A stretch of 64,000 nucleotides of DNA from Actinopolymorpha singaporensis (GTDB taxonomy: Bacteria; Actinomycetota; Actinomycetes; Propionibacteriales; Actinopolymorphaceae). The notes below the pieces were generated by a model. The model was not told the origin of the DNA. It searched no databases and was given only the letters and a program-made list of their open reading frames with translations. The DNA is taken from the NCBI RefSeq assembly GCF_900104745.1, contig NZ_LT629732.1, positions 1,240,001 to 1,304,000 on the forward strand. Direction: 5' to 3'. The translations under genes and the position numbers were made by a program. Positions 1-7,788 of this stretch are shown here, piece after piece. How positions within the stretch are numbered: position 1 is the stretch's first letter; the number at the start of each line of letters is the position of its first letter.

Positions 1-420
1 TTGGAGCGGCTCCTCGGCCGGCTGCGGTTCACCGGTCTCTATCTCGTCGCGGCGCTGGCCGGCAGCGCTGTCGCGTACGCCTTCACCTCACCGTTGACGC
101 CCATCCTCGGCGCGTCCGGCGCGATCTTCGGTCTCTTCGGCGCGACCGTCATGATGGCCCGCCGGATGCGGGCCGACATGAGTTGGTTCCTCGGGATCCT
201 GCTCATGAACGTCGTACTGAACGTCGTCTTCCGGCACTTCCTGTCCTGGCAGGGCCACCTCGGCGGGTTCGTCGCCGGGCTGGTCCTGGGCGCGGTCATC
301 GCGTACGCGCCGCGGGAACGCCGTGACCTCGTACAGGGCCTCGGTTTCGCGGGTGTGCTGCTCGCCTCGATCGCGCTGATTCTGTGGCGGACCGCGCAGA
401 TCAACGCCGGCCTGGCCTGA
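1..420 (+). CDS. Rhomboid-family intramembrane serine protease (C-terminal part)
   Basis: The window opens inside this gene. The TTG at base 1 is probably just an in-frame codon, since rhomboids are usually 200-300 residues and only 139 are visible. The visible part has the rhomboid active-site signature GASGAIFG, with the candidate nucleophile Ser at about visible residue 39. A conserved His at about 86 lies in WQGHLGGF, and at least three hydrophobic helices surround them. Family knowledge: these are polytopic membrane proteases that cleave transmembrane segments. A rhomboid gene beside crgA is the usual actinobacterial arrangement near oriC. Its substrate cannot be read from the sequence. 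Confidence 0.85.
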   Translation: MERLLGRLRFTGLYLVAALAGSAVAYAFTSPLTPILGASGAIFGLFGATVMMARRMRADMSWFLGILLMNVVLNVVFRHFLSWQGHLGGFVAGLVLGAVIAYAPRERRDLVQGLGFAGVLLASIALILWRTAQINAGLA

Positions 421-548
421 CACGCGAAACTCCTGCGCTGAGACCCGCACTCCTCGGCCGGCACCCGTACCCCTGCCCTGTCGCCGGGCACCCAGGTCAG
501 GCCCGCGCGGCACAGGCCGGGGACTCTCACACTCCGTGGAACTCCCGC

Positions 549-855
549 ACGTCCACAGCTGGGGACAACCGGCCGAGGTACACCGGGGATATCCCCAGGC
601 AGCCTGTGGATGTTGGGGACAACTCCGGAATAGCTGGGGACAGCGTGTGGACGCCCGGTGCACAGCGGAGCTCAGGCCCCTGACCTGCAGCTTTCTCAGG
701 TTTACTCGCCGTTGCCGAGCGGCCTGGTCGAGGCGGGCGGCCGGCCGGACCGGCGTACATGCACAGTGCCGGCACGTGGGGCGGCCCCCTGTGGCTCCAC
801 GGGCAACCGATTCACAGCCGAGTTGTCCACAGTCTGGGGATGGCGGTGTGGACGA
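549..855. promoter_or_regulatory. Cluster of DnaA-box-like 9-mers in a gene-free stretch
   Basis: Bases 421-945 contain no convincing gene. They hold one perfect high-GC DnaA box (TTGTCCACA, 823-831, plus strand). Three single-mismatch copies lie on the minus strand at 560-568 and 614-622 (both TGGGGACAA read on plus) and 847-855 (TGTGGACGA read on plus). Weaker two-mismatch copies occur at 549-557, 635-643 and 646-654. Family knowledge: actinobacterial oriC lies between dnaA and dnaN, and neither gene is here, so this is more likely an accessory DnaA-binding or regulatory region than the origin. Function is inference. Confidence 0.45.
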
Positions 856-945
856 ACTACACGGTTGTAAGCCGTCCGAGGGCGCCGACGAGTCACCCGG
901 CGGACGCCCTGCGACAGTGGTGCGGACGGTGAGATCCGGGGAAGG

Positions 946-1206
946 TCAGCGCCACTGGGTGGAGACGACGAACCCGGTGGCGATCAGGCCCATCCCGATC
1001 AGGATGTTCCAGTTGTGCAGGTCGCGCATGCCGGGAATCGCGGTACCGGCGAGATAGAAGGTGACGATCCAGGCCAGCCCGAGCAGGAAGCAGGTCAGCA
1101 TGACCGGCACCACCCACCGCCCGGCGTGCCTGCTTCCCTCGCTCTTCGCGGTGCCACCGCGCGGAGGGGTGTAGACCTGCTTCTTCCGGCCGTGTGATTC
1201 GGGCAC
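946..1206 (-). CDS. crgA: CrgA cell-division regulator
   Basis: This 86-residue protein has a basic N-terminus (PESHGRKKQVYTPP) and two transmembrane helices, the first about residues 31-52 and the second about 65-83. It ends in the typical TGFVVSTQWR. Length and the two-helix layout match CrgA, which sits in the membrane and coordinates FtsZ, FtsI and peptidoglycan synthesis at the septum. I chose the GTG at 1204-1206 because AAAGGTGG lies about 7 bases upstream and the protein then has normal family length; an upstream in-frame ATG would add 37 unlikely residues. It is transcribed divergently from the DUF881 gene. Confidence 0.93.
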   Translation of the reverse strand: MPESHGRKKQVYTPPRGGTAKSEGSRHAGRWVVPVMLTCFLLGLAWIVTFYLAGTAIPGMRDLHNWNILIGMGLIATGFVVSTQWR

Positions 1207-1369
1207 CTCGCCACCTTTCGTAGTAAGACGTCCGAGCCGGCTGGCACCGGCGACGCCGGCTGGCGAGGACGGGACGCCGACAACGCCGACAGCCCTGACT
1301 GGACACTGGTCGGGCACTGACGTCGGTTAGCGTAGTCAACACTCAGGGCGCGACGACGACGGAGGGCAC

Positions 1370-2182
1370 GTGGCTGACCAACTGCCCGACTCGTCGACCT
1401 CCGAGCCGGCGGACGGCAAGGAGGTCCGGCGTCGTCGTCGGCTGCGCCCGTCCCGGTTGCTGGCCGCACTGACGTTCGCGCTGGCCGGCTTCCTCGGAGT
1501 GACCAGCGCGGTGAGCGCCGAGGGCACCGACCTGCGGGCCGAACGCCAGACCGACCTGGCCGACCTCGCGCGGTCCCAGCTGCGGACCAACCAGCGGCTC
1601 GGCGAACGGGTGAGCAACCTCCGGGCGGAGGTCGACGAGCTCCTGGCCCGGCAGTTGCACAACGACCGCTCCGACGCCGCCCAGAAGAAGGTCGACCGGC
1701 TCGCGCCCGTCGCCGGACTGACCCCGGTCCGGGGGCCCGGGGTCACCGTCGTGCTGGACGACGCCCCACCCAGCGCCCGTTCCAACGACACCGACCCGGA
1801 CGCCCTGGTCGTCCACCAGCAGGACATCCAGGCCGTGGTGAACGCGATGTGGGCCGGTGGTGCGGAGGCGATGACGATCCAGGGGCAGCGGGTGATCTCC
1901 ACCTCGGCGATCCGCTGCGTCGGCAACTCCGTCGTACTCCACGGTGTCCCCTACCCGCCGCCGTACCGCATCGAGGCGGTCGGCGACGTGGGCGGCATGA
2001 TCCAGGCGATCGGGGACTCGCCGGCGATCAACACCTACCTCGCCTACGTGACGGACCCGAGGTACCGCCTGGGGTGGAAGCTCACCCGGTCGACCAACCT
2101 GCGGATGCCGGCGTTCGACGGCCCGCTCAACCTCGACTACGCCACCGAAGGCGGCGTCAGCGGGGACGCGGCCTCCCGGTGA
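1370..2182 (+). CDS. DUF881 family membrane-anchored protein
   Basis: A 270-residue protein starting at GTG 1370. After a basic cytoplasmic stretch (VRRRRRLRPSR) there is one transmembrane helix at about residues 31-49. A probable coiled coil follows (TNQRLGERVSNLRAEVDELL), then a globular DUF881 domain with the family motifs GPGVTVVLDDAP, DIQAVVNAMWAGGAEAMTIQGQR and IEAVGD. DUF881 proteins are common in Actinomycetota and Bacillota next to division and signalling genes; their biochemical role is not established. Divergent from crgA, with a 163-base shared upstream region. Confidence 0.9.
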   Translation: MADQLPDSSTSEPADGKEVRRRRRLRPSRLLAALTFALAGFLGVTSAVSAEGTDLRAERQTDLADLARSQLRTNQRLGERVSNLRAEVDELLARQLHNDRSDAAQKKVDRLAPVAGLTPVRGPGVTVVLDDAPPSARSNDTDPDALVVHQQDIQAVVNAMWAGGAEAMTIQGQRVISTSAIRCVGNSVVLHGVPYPPPYRIEAVGDVGGMIQAIGDSPAINTYLAYVTDPRYRLGWKLTRSTNLRMPAFDGPLNLDYATEGGVSGDAASR

Positions 2183-2250
2183 CGAGTGCGGCATCGGCCG
2201 TGGCCGGCGGGTAGTAGGCGGGCGGCGGGACGTTCGGACGGGGCGCGCAG

Positions 2251-2262
2251 CACAATGGTCCG
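2251..2262 (+). promoter_or_regulatory. -10 hexamer for a leaderless pabA transcript
   Basis: CACAAT (2251-2256) is followed by six bases and then the GTG start at 2263. No Shine-Dalgarno sequence is present. The spacing places the transcription start at or next to the G of GTG, as in leaderless actinobacterial mRNAs. Transcription start is inferred, not seen. Confidence 0.45.
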
Positions 2263-2889
2263 GTGAGCACCCGCATCCTCGTCGTCGACAACTACGACTC
2301 CTTCGTCTTCAACCTGGTGCAGTACCTCTACCAGCTCGGAGTCGAGTGCGACGTACGCCGCAACGACGAGGTCGAGCTGTCCGAGATCGACAGCTACGCC
2401 GGTGTCCTGCTCTCCCCAGGTCCGGGTACCCCCGAGCACGCCGGTGTCTGTGTCGACCTGGTGCGCCGGGCCGCCGGGCGGGTGCCGGTGTTCGGGGTGT
2501 GTCTCGGCCTGCAGGCGATCGCCGTGGCGTACGGCGGAGTGGTCACCCGCGCCCCCGAACTCCTGCACGGCAAGACCAGTCTGGTCCACCACGAGGGCGC
2601 GGGAGTTCTCGCCGGGCTGCCGGACCCGTTCACCGCGACCCGCTACCACTCGCTCGCGGTCGAGCCCACCTCGGTGCCGCCGGTGTTCGAGGTGACCGCC
2701 CGAACCGACTCCGGTGTGCTGATGGCGCTCAGACACCGCGAGTTCGACTGCGAGGGTGTGCAGTTCCACCCCGAGTCGGTCCTCACCGAGGGAGGCCACC
2801 GGTTGCTGGCCAACTGGCTGGTCACCTGTGGTGAGGCCGGCGCGGTGGAGCGGTCGGCCGGCCTCGCGCCGGTGGTCAGCCGGTCCTGA
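2263..2889 (+). CDS. pabA: Anthranilate / aminodeoxychorismate synthase component II (glutamine amidotransferase)
   Basis: A 208-residue class I glutamine amidotransferase. It begins ILVVDNYDSFVFNLVQYL and carries the oxyanion motif LLSPGPGTP, the nucleophile Cys in VFGVCLGLQAIA, and the His-Glu pair in VQFHPESVLTEGG. It supplies ammonia from glutamine to a chorismate-using partner for folate (PabA) or tryptophan (TrpG) synthesis. Sequence alone cannot separate the two roles, and many actinobacteria use one subunit for both. The same gene precedes pknB in other actinobacteria. It converges on pknB (70-base gap). Confidence 0.92.
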   Translation: MSTRILVVDNYDSFVFNLVQYLYQLGVECDVRRNDEVELSEIDSYAGVLLSPGPGTPEHAGVCVDLVRRAAGRVPVFGVCLGLQAIAVAYGGVVTRAPELLHGKTSLVHHEGAGVLAGLPDPFTATRYHSLAVEPTSVPPVFEVTARTDSGVLMALRHREFDCEGVQFHPESVLTEGGHRLLANWLVTCGEAGAVERSAGLAPVVSRS

Positions 2890-2959
2890 ACCCCTCGTGA
2901 GCCGGGGTCAGCCGGCCCCCTGACTCAGCTGGCCCCCTTGGCTCCGGCAGGTCGGCGGC

Positions 2960-4861
2960 TCAGGCCGTCGGTGGCGGAGGTGGCGGCGTCGTCGCCCCGC
3001 CGCCCTGCGGCGGTGGCGGGGGCTGCGGCGTGTCGCTCGGGGTGGGCTCCGGCGGAGACGGTGACGGAGGCGGGGTCTCGGTCTTGGACGGACTGGGCTT
3101 CGGCTCCGGCTGTGTCTGCGTCGGGCTCGGCGACGGCGACGGCGGTTCTTCGGTCTTGGTCGGCTTTGGCTTCGGCTGGGGCTTGGGCTGCTGGGCCGGT
3201 GCCCGGGCGATCACGATCGTGACCGTCGTGTCGGGTTCACGGCGCTTCCCGGCGCCCGGCACCTGCCGGACGACCGTGCCCGCCTCCGCCTGCGACGTGG
3301 TGTCGTAGCGCTTGTTCACCCGGAACCCCGCGTCGGCGAGCCGGGCCTCCGCGACCGCCGCGCTGTCCCCCAGGACGCGCGGGACGGTGACCAGTCCGCT
3401 CGCGTGGTACAGCGTGACCGTGCTGCCGGCCTTGACGACCGCCCCTTCGTCCGGGTCGACGCGGCTGACCGTGTTGGCGTCACCGCTGGCGTTGGAGTCC
3501 TCGCGGCTGACGACGTTCAGGCCTTCCTTCTCCAGCATCGTGCGGGCAGTGGCGACCTTCTTGCCCACCACCGCTGGGATGGTGACCTCGCCCTGTCCGC
3601 TGGACACGGCGACGTCCACCGCGCTGTCGACCTTCGCGGACGCGCCCGGCGTGGGGTTCTGGGAGACGATCTGCCCCTTGGCGACGGATTCGCTGGCCTG
3701 CTGGGTGACCTTGCCGAGCCGAAGCCGGCTCTGTGCGAGCACGGTCTGCGCCTCGGGCAGCGTCTTCCCCTGCAGTGTGGGGGTGGAGACGGTGTTCGCC
3801 GAGTCCTTGCCCAGGCTCTGCAGGCCGATGAACGCCGCGACACCGAGGACGAACACGATCGCGATGGCGAGCAGGATGTACGCCGCCTTCCGGCCGCGCT
3901 CGGGGTCCTGGTCGTCGTCCTCGGTGTAGGCGGCGTGTTCGGGGTCCGCCGGGTTGATCGGCTCGTCCGGCGGCAGGAAGCGTGCGGTCGCGCCGGCGGC
4001 GAGCATCGGCGCGATGAGTTCCTGGCCGGACAGCCCGCGTTCGATGTCCTGCCGCATCTCCGCGGCGGACTGGTACCGGTCGTGCGGCTTCTTCTGCAGC
4101 GCCTTGATGGTGATCGCGTCGGCGATCGGCGGCACCTCCGGGTCGAGCATCGACGGCGGCCGAGGCTCCTCCCGGACGTGCTGGTACGCCACCGAGACCG
4201 GCGAGTCGCCGACGAACGGCGGCCGGCCGGTGAGGAGTTCGTACAGCAGGCAGCCGGTGGAGTAGATGTCGCTGCGCGCATCGACCGACTCACCGCGCGC
4301 CTGCTCCGGGGAGAGATACTGCGCGGTGCCGATCACGGCAGCGGTTTGGGTCATCGTGGCCGACGCGTCGGCGACCGCGCGGGCGATGCCGAAGTCCATC
4401 ACCTTGACGTCGCCGTTCGGCGTCAACATGACGTTGCCGGGCTTGATGTCGCGGTGGACGATGCCCGCGCGGTGGCTGTACTCCAGCGCCTCCAGCACGT
4501 CCGCGGTGATCTCCAGTGCCCGCTCGGGGAGGATCCGGCGGCCCTCGCGGAGCACGTCGCGCAGGGTCCGTCCCTCGACGTACTCCATCACGATGTACGG
4601 CACCGAGATGCCGTCCACCTTCTCCTCGCCGGTGTCGTAGACGGCGACGATGGTCGGCTGGTTGAGCGCCGCGGCCGACTGTGCCTCCCGGCGGAACCTG
4701 GCCTGGAAGACCGGGTCGGTGGCGAGGTCCGGGCGCAGCGTCTTCACCGCGACCGTCCGGCCGAGCCGGCGGTCGACGCCGATCCTCACCTCGGCCATGC
4801 CGCCGTGCCCGAGCACCTCGCCGAGCTCGTAGCGGCCGCCGAGGAACCGCGCGTCCGTCAT
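2960..4861 (-). CDS. pknB: Ser/Thr protein kinase PknB with PASTA repeats
   Basis: A 633-residue transmembrane kinase. The N-terminal Hanks domain (about 11-275) has the glycine loop LGHGGMAEV, the ATP-binding Lys40 in VAVK, the catalytic HRDIKPGNVML and the metal-binding DFGIA. A transmembrane helix lies near 329-352. Three extracellular PASTA repeats follow, then a very Pro/Ser/Thr/Lys-rich tail ending in a PPPPP-rich segment. PASTA repeats bind peptidoglycan fragments, and the kinase phosphorylates division and wall proteins. GAGGAGAGG precedes the ATG. It is the last gene of the minus-strand block with pbpA, rodA, pstP and fhaAB. The long proline-rich tail may span the wall. Confidence 0.97.
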   Translation of the reverse strand: MTDARFLGGRYELGEVLGHGGMAEVRIGVDRRLGRTVAVKTLRPDLATDPVFQARFRREAQSAAALNQPTIVAVYDTGEEKVDGISVPYIVMEYVEGRTLRDVLREGRRILPERALEITADVLEALEYSHRAGIVHRDIKPGNVMLTPNGDVKVMDFGIARAVADASATMTQTAAVIGTAQYLSPEQARGESVDARSDIYSTGCLLYELLTGRPPFVGDSPVSVAYQHVREEPRPPSMLDPEVPPIADAITIKALQKKPHDRYQSAAEMRQDIERGLSGQELIAPMLAAGATARFLPPDEPINPADPEHAAYTEDDDQDPERGRKAAYILLAIAIVFVLGVAAFIGLQSLGKDSANTVSTPTLQGKTLPEAQTVLAQSRLRLGKVTQQASESVAKGQIVSQNPTPGASAKVDSAVDVAVSSGQGEVTIPAVVGKKVATARTMLEKEGLNVVSREDSNASGDANTVSRVDPDEGAVVKAGSTVTLYHASGLVTVPRVLGDSAAVAEARLADAGFRVNKRYDTTSQAEAGTVVRQVPGAGKRREPDTTVTIVIARAPAQQPKPQPKPKPTKTEEPPSPSPSPTQTQPEPKPSPSKTETPPPSPSPPEPTPSDTPQPPPPPQGGGATTPPPPPPTA

Positions 4862-4892
4862 GACGTACCTCTCCTCACGCGGTGTCCCGGCC

Positions 4893-6344
4893 TCATCGCC
4901 CGATCACCGCCCGCATCACGGCCTTGGCCACCGGTGCCGCCAGCCGCCCGCCGGAAATCTCGTTGCGCCCCACGTCGGCGTGCTCGATGACCACGGCCAC
5001 CGCGACCTGGGGGGCGTTCGCCGGTGCGAACGACGTGAACCAGGCGTACGGCGGCTTGTCCGGCGTGGTCTGCGCCGTTCCCGTCTTGCCGGCCACCGAC
5101 ACGCCGTCGATCTTCACCGGCTGGCCGGTGCCGTGGTCCACGACGTCGACCATCATCTGGGTCAGCTGCTGGGCGACGTCGCCGGACACCGCCTGGGACA
5201 GCGTCCGGGGCTCGGTCACCTCGAGGGTCTTCAGGTCCGGCCCGCTCACCTTGGCCACGACGTACGGCTGCATCACCTTGCCGCCGTTGGCGATGCCGGC
5301 GGAGACCATCGCCATCTGCAGCGGCGTGGCGGCGACGTCGAACTGGCCGATCGAGCTCTGCGCGAGCTGCGGGGGGTTCACTTCCCTGGGGAACACGCTG
5401 GTGGAGGCGCCGAGGTCGGGGAGGTACTCCTGGCCGAACCCGAACTTCTCCGCCTGCTGGCGCAGTGCCTTCTCGCCGACCTTGAGCCCGAGCCCGCCGA
5501 ACGCGGTGTTGCAGGAGGTGGCCAGAGCCTGGGTGAGGGTGACCTGCGGCGCGGGCCCGCACAGGCCGTTCTGCCAGTTCTTCATGTTGAACGTCGTCAA
5601 CGGGAGGTCCAGCTCAGCCGGCGCCGGCAGCTGGGAGTTGGGGTTGTAGCGCCCACTGGACAGGGCCGCCGCCGCGGTGACCAGCTTGAACGTCGAGCCC
5701 GGGGGGTAACGGCGCTGCGCAGCGCGGTTCTCCATCGGCCTGCTCGGGTCGTCCTGCAGCTCGTTGGCCGCCTTCAGGATCGAGTTGGCGTCGTGGGAGG
5801 AGAGCCGGTTGGGGTCGTACGTCGGCTTGCTCACCATCGCCAGGATCTTGCCCGTCGACGGCTCGATCGCCACCACGGCGCCGCGCTTGTTGCCCAGTGC
5901 GTCGTAGGCCGCCTGCTGCGCCTTCGGGTTGATCGTCAGCAGGACGCTGCCGCCCTGCGGCTGGCGGTTGGTGATCAGGTCCACGATCCGGCGGACGAAC
6001 AGCCGGTCGTCGGTCCCGGACAGGACGGAGTTCTCCGCCTTCTCCAGGCCGCGCCGACCGAGGACGTAGGAGTAGTAGCCGGTGAGGTGGCCGTACAGCT
6101 GCGGGTCGCGGTACCTGCGGAGGTAGACCAAGTCGTCCTTGGTCTTCACGGAGTAGGCGACCTGGGTGCCCCCGACCATGATCGGGCCCCGCTCCCGGGC
6201 GTACTCGTCCAGCGTGACCCGCTTGTTGTCGGAGCGGTCGTTGAGGTCGGACGCCTGGAAGACCTGGATGTAGTTGGCGTTGGCCAGCAGTGCCAGGAAC
6301 AGCACCATGAAGGCCACCGCGATCCGGCGAATCGAACGGTTCAT
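4893..6344 (-). CDS. pbpA: Class B penicillin-binding protein (PbpA-type transpeptidase)
   Basis: A 483-residue bitopic transpeptidase. A signal-anchor helix occupies about residues 6-24. A dimerisation/pedestal region follows, then the transpeptidase domain with the catalytic tetrad Ser-x-x-Lys in PGSTFKLV (about 217), SCN in ATSCNTAF, and KTG in VAGKTGTAQ (about 418). It cross-links peptidoglycan outside the membrane and should pair with the RodA glycosyltransferase encoded just upstream (7-base gap). Length is normal for actinobacterial PbpA, which is shorter than FtsI. Confidence 0.95.
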   Translation of the reverse strand: MNRSIRRIAVAFMVLFLALLANANYIQVFQASDLNDRSDNKRVTLDEYARERGPIMVGGTQVAYSVKTKDDLVYLRRYRDPQLYGHLTGYYSYVLGRRGLEKAENSVLSGTDDRLFVRRIVDLITNRQPQGGSVLLTINPKAQQAAYDALGNKRGAVVAIEPSTGKILAMVSKPTYDPNRLSSHDANSILKAANELQDDPSRPMENRAAQRRYPPGSTFKLVTAAAALSSGRYNPNSQLPAPAELDLPLTTFNMKNWQNGLCGPAPQVTLTQALATSCNTAFGGLGLKVGEKALRQQAEKFGFGQEYLPDLGASTSVFPREVNPPQLAQSSIGQFDVAATPLQMAMVSAGIANGGKVMQPYVVAKVSGPDLKTLEVTEPRTLSQAVSGDVAQQLTQMMVDVVDHGTGQPVKIDGVSVAGKTGTAQTTPDKPPYAWFTSFAPANAPQVAVAVVIEHADVGRNEISGGRLAAPVAKAVMRAVIGR

Positions 6345-6351
6345 CGGGACA

Positions 6352-7788
6352 TCACCGGCGTACCACCACTACCTGGGTCAGGGCATCTTCGGTCGGCGCG
6401 GGCGGCAGGACGGCGGCCGGCCTCCGCGCGAAGTCGCTGATCCGCAGCATCAGGGCGACCAGCGCCCAGTTGGCCACCAGCGAGGAACCTCCGTAGGACA
6501 GGAACGGCGTGGTGAGGCCGGTCAGCGGAATCAGCTTGGTGACGCCGCCGATCACCACGAACACCTGGATCGCGAAGACCGTGGCGATGCCGGTGGCGAG
6601 CAGCTTGCCGTACTGGTCGCGGCAGACCAGGGCGGTGCGCAGGCCGCGTTCGACGATCACGCCGTACAGCAGCAGGATCGCCATCAGCCCGGTCAGGCCG
6701 AGCTCCTCGCCGATCACCGCGGCGATGAAGTCGCTCTTGGCCAACGGCACCAGTGTCGGGTGACCCTCACCGAGCCCGCGGCCGAGCAGCCCGCCGTAGG
6801 CGAAGCCGTACAGCGACTGGACGATCTGGTACGCGCCGTTGGCGTTGGCCGGGTCGAACGGATGCAACCAGGCGTTGACGCGGTTGGCGATGTGGGAGAA
6901 CTGCGAGATGCCGAGCTGGGTGGCGGCGATGTAAGCGAACCACGCGCCGCCGACGAACATCGTGCCGCCGAGGAACAGCCAGCCCGGGCGTTCGGTCGCG
7001 ACGTACAACATGACCACGAAGACGCCGAAGAACAGCACCGCGGTGCCCAGGTCGCGCTGGAAGACCAGAATGGCCAGGCTGATCAGCCAGGCGGACACGA
7101 TCGGGCCCAGGTCACGGCCGCGGGGCAGGTCGATGGCGAGGAACCGCCGCCCCGCCAGCGCCAGCGCCTCCTTCTTGACCACGAGGTAGCCGGCGAAGAA
7201 GACGATGAGCAGCATCTTCGCCACCTCGCCCGGCTGGAACGACAGCCCGGCGAACCGCACCCAGATCTGTGCGCCCTGGAAGCGCACGCCGATTCCGGGG
7301 ACCAGCGGCAGGAGCAGCAGAGCCACACCGGCGAACAGCGCGGTGTAGGTGGCCCGCTGCAGCCAACGGTGGTCGCGGACCAGCAACAACATGGCGATGA
7401 ACGCCGCCACACCCACCGCGGTCCACGTGAGCTGGGCGGGTGCGTCGACGCGTGGCATCGCCTCGCCGGCATCCTGGGCCGCCTTGACCTTGGACAGGTC
7501 GAGCCGGTGGATCAGGGCCAGGCCGAGGCCGTTCAGCAGAACGACGCAGGGCAGCAGGATCGGGTCGGCGTACGGCGCACGGAACCGGACCACGAGGTGG
7601 GCGATCCCGACCAGCAGGATGAGGCCGACGGCGTACGACACGATCTGCTGGGAGACGTGGCCGGTCACGGCGACACCGACGATGGCGTACGCGCCGACGG
7701 CGACTCCGAGCGCGAGGACGAGCAGGACCAGCTCCGCGCCGCGGCGCTTGCGGGGCTGCACGGAGTTGGTCTGCTGGGTGTCGCTCAC
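6352..7788 (-). CDS. rodA: RodA/FtsW-type SEDS peptidoglycan glycosyltransferase
   Basis: A 478-residue polytopic protein with about ten to twelve transmembrane helices. SEDS landmarks include GARIWVRFAGLSFQPGEVAK-like sequence (here GAQIWVRFAGLSFQPGE), LIVFFAGYLV, YGGLLGRGLGEG, the conserved FIAAVIGEELG and the C-terminal PFLSYGGSSLVANW. It polymerises lipid II, with PbpA as transpeptidase partner. I start at GTG 7786-7788, whose bases overlap the pstP stop in a GTGA junction, giving translational coupling. The open frame continues far upstream through pstP, but that extension is a shadow of pstP and is not protein-like. Confidence 0.95.
   Translation of the reverse strand: MSDTQQTNSVQPRKRRGAELVLLVLALGVAVGAYAIVGVAVTGHVSQQIVSYAVGLILLVGIAHLVVRFRAPYADPILLPCVVLLNGLGLALIHRLDLSKVKAAQDAGEAMPRVDAPAQLTWTAVGVAAFIAMLLLVRDHRWLQRATYTALFAGVALLLLPLVPGIGVRFQGAQIWVRFAGLSFQPGEVAKMLLIVFFAGYLVVKKEALALAGRRFLAIDLPRGRDLGPIVSAWLISLAILVFQRDLGTAVLFFGVFVVMLYVATERPGWLFLGGTMFVGGAWFAYIAATQLGISQFSHIANRVNAWLHPFDPANANGAYQIVQSLYGFAYGGLLGRGLGEGHPTLVPLAKSDFIAAVIGEELGLTGLMAILLLYGVIVERGLRTALVCRDQYGKLLATGIATVFAIQVFVVIGGVTKLIPLTGLTTPFLSYGGSSLVANWALVALMLRISDFARRPAAVLPPAPTEDALTQVVVVRR

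Noticed and set aside
549-855. Chromosomal origin of replication
   Set aside because: DnaA-like boxes are present but dnaA and dnaN are absent and no AT-rich unwinding region is seen, so oriC is not called here.
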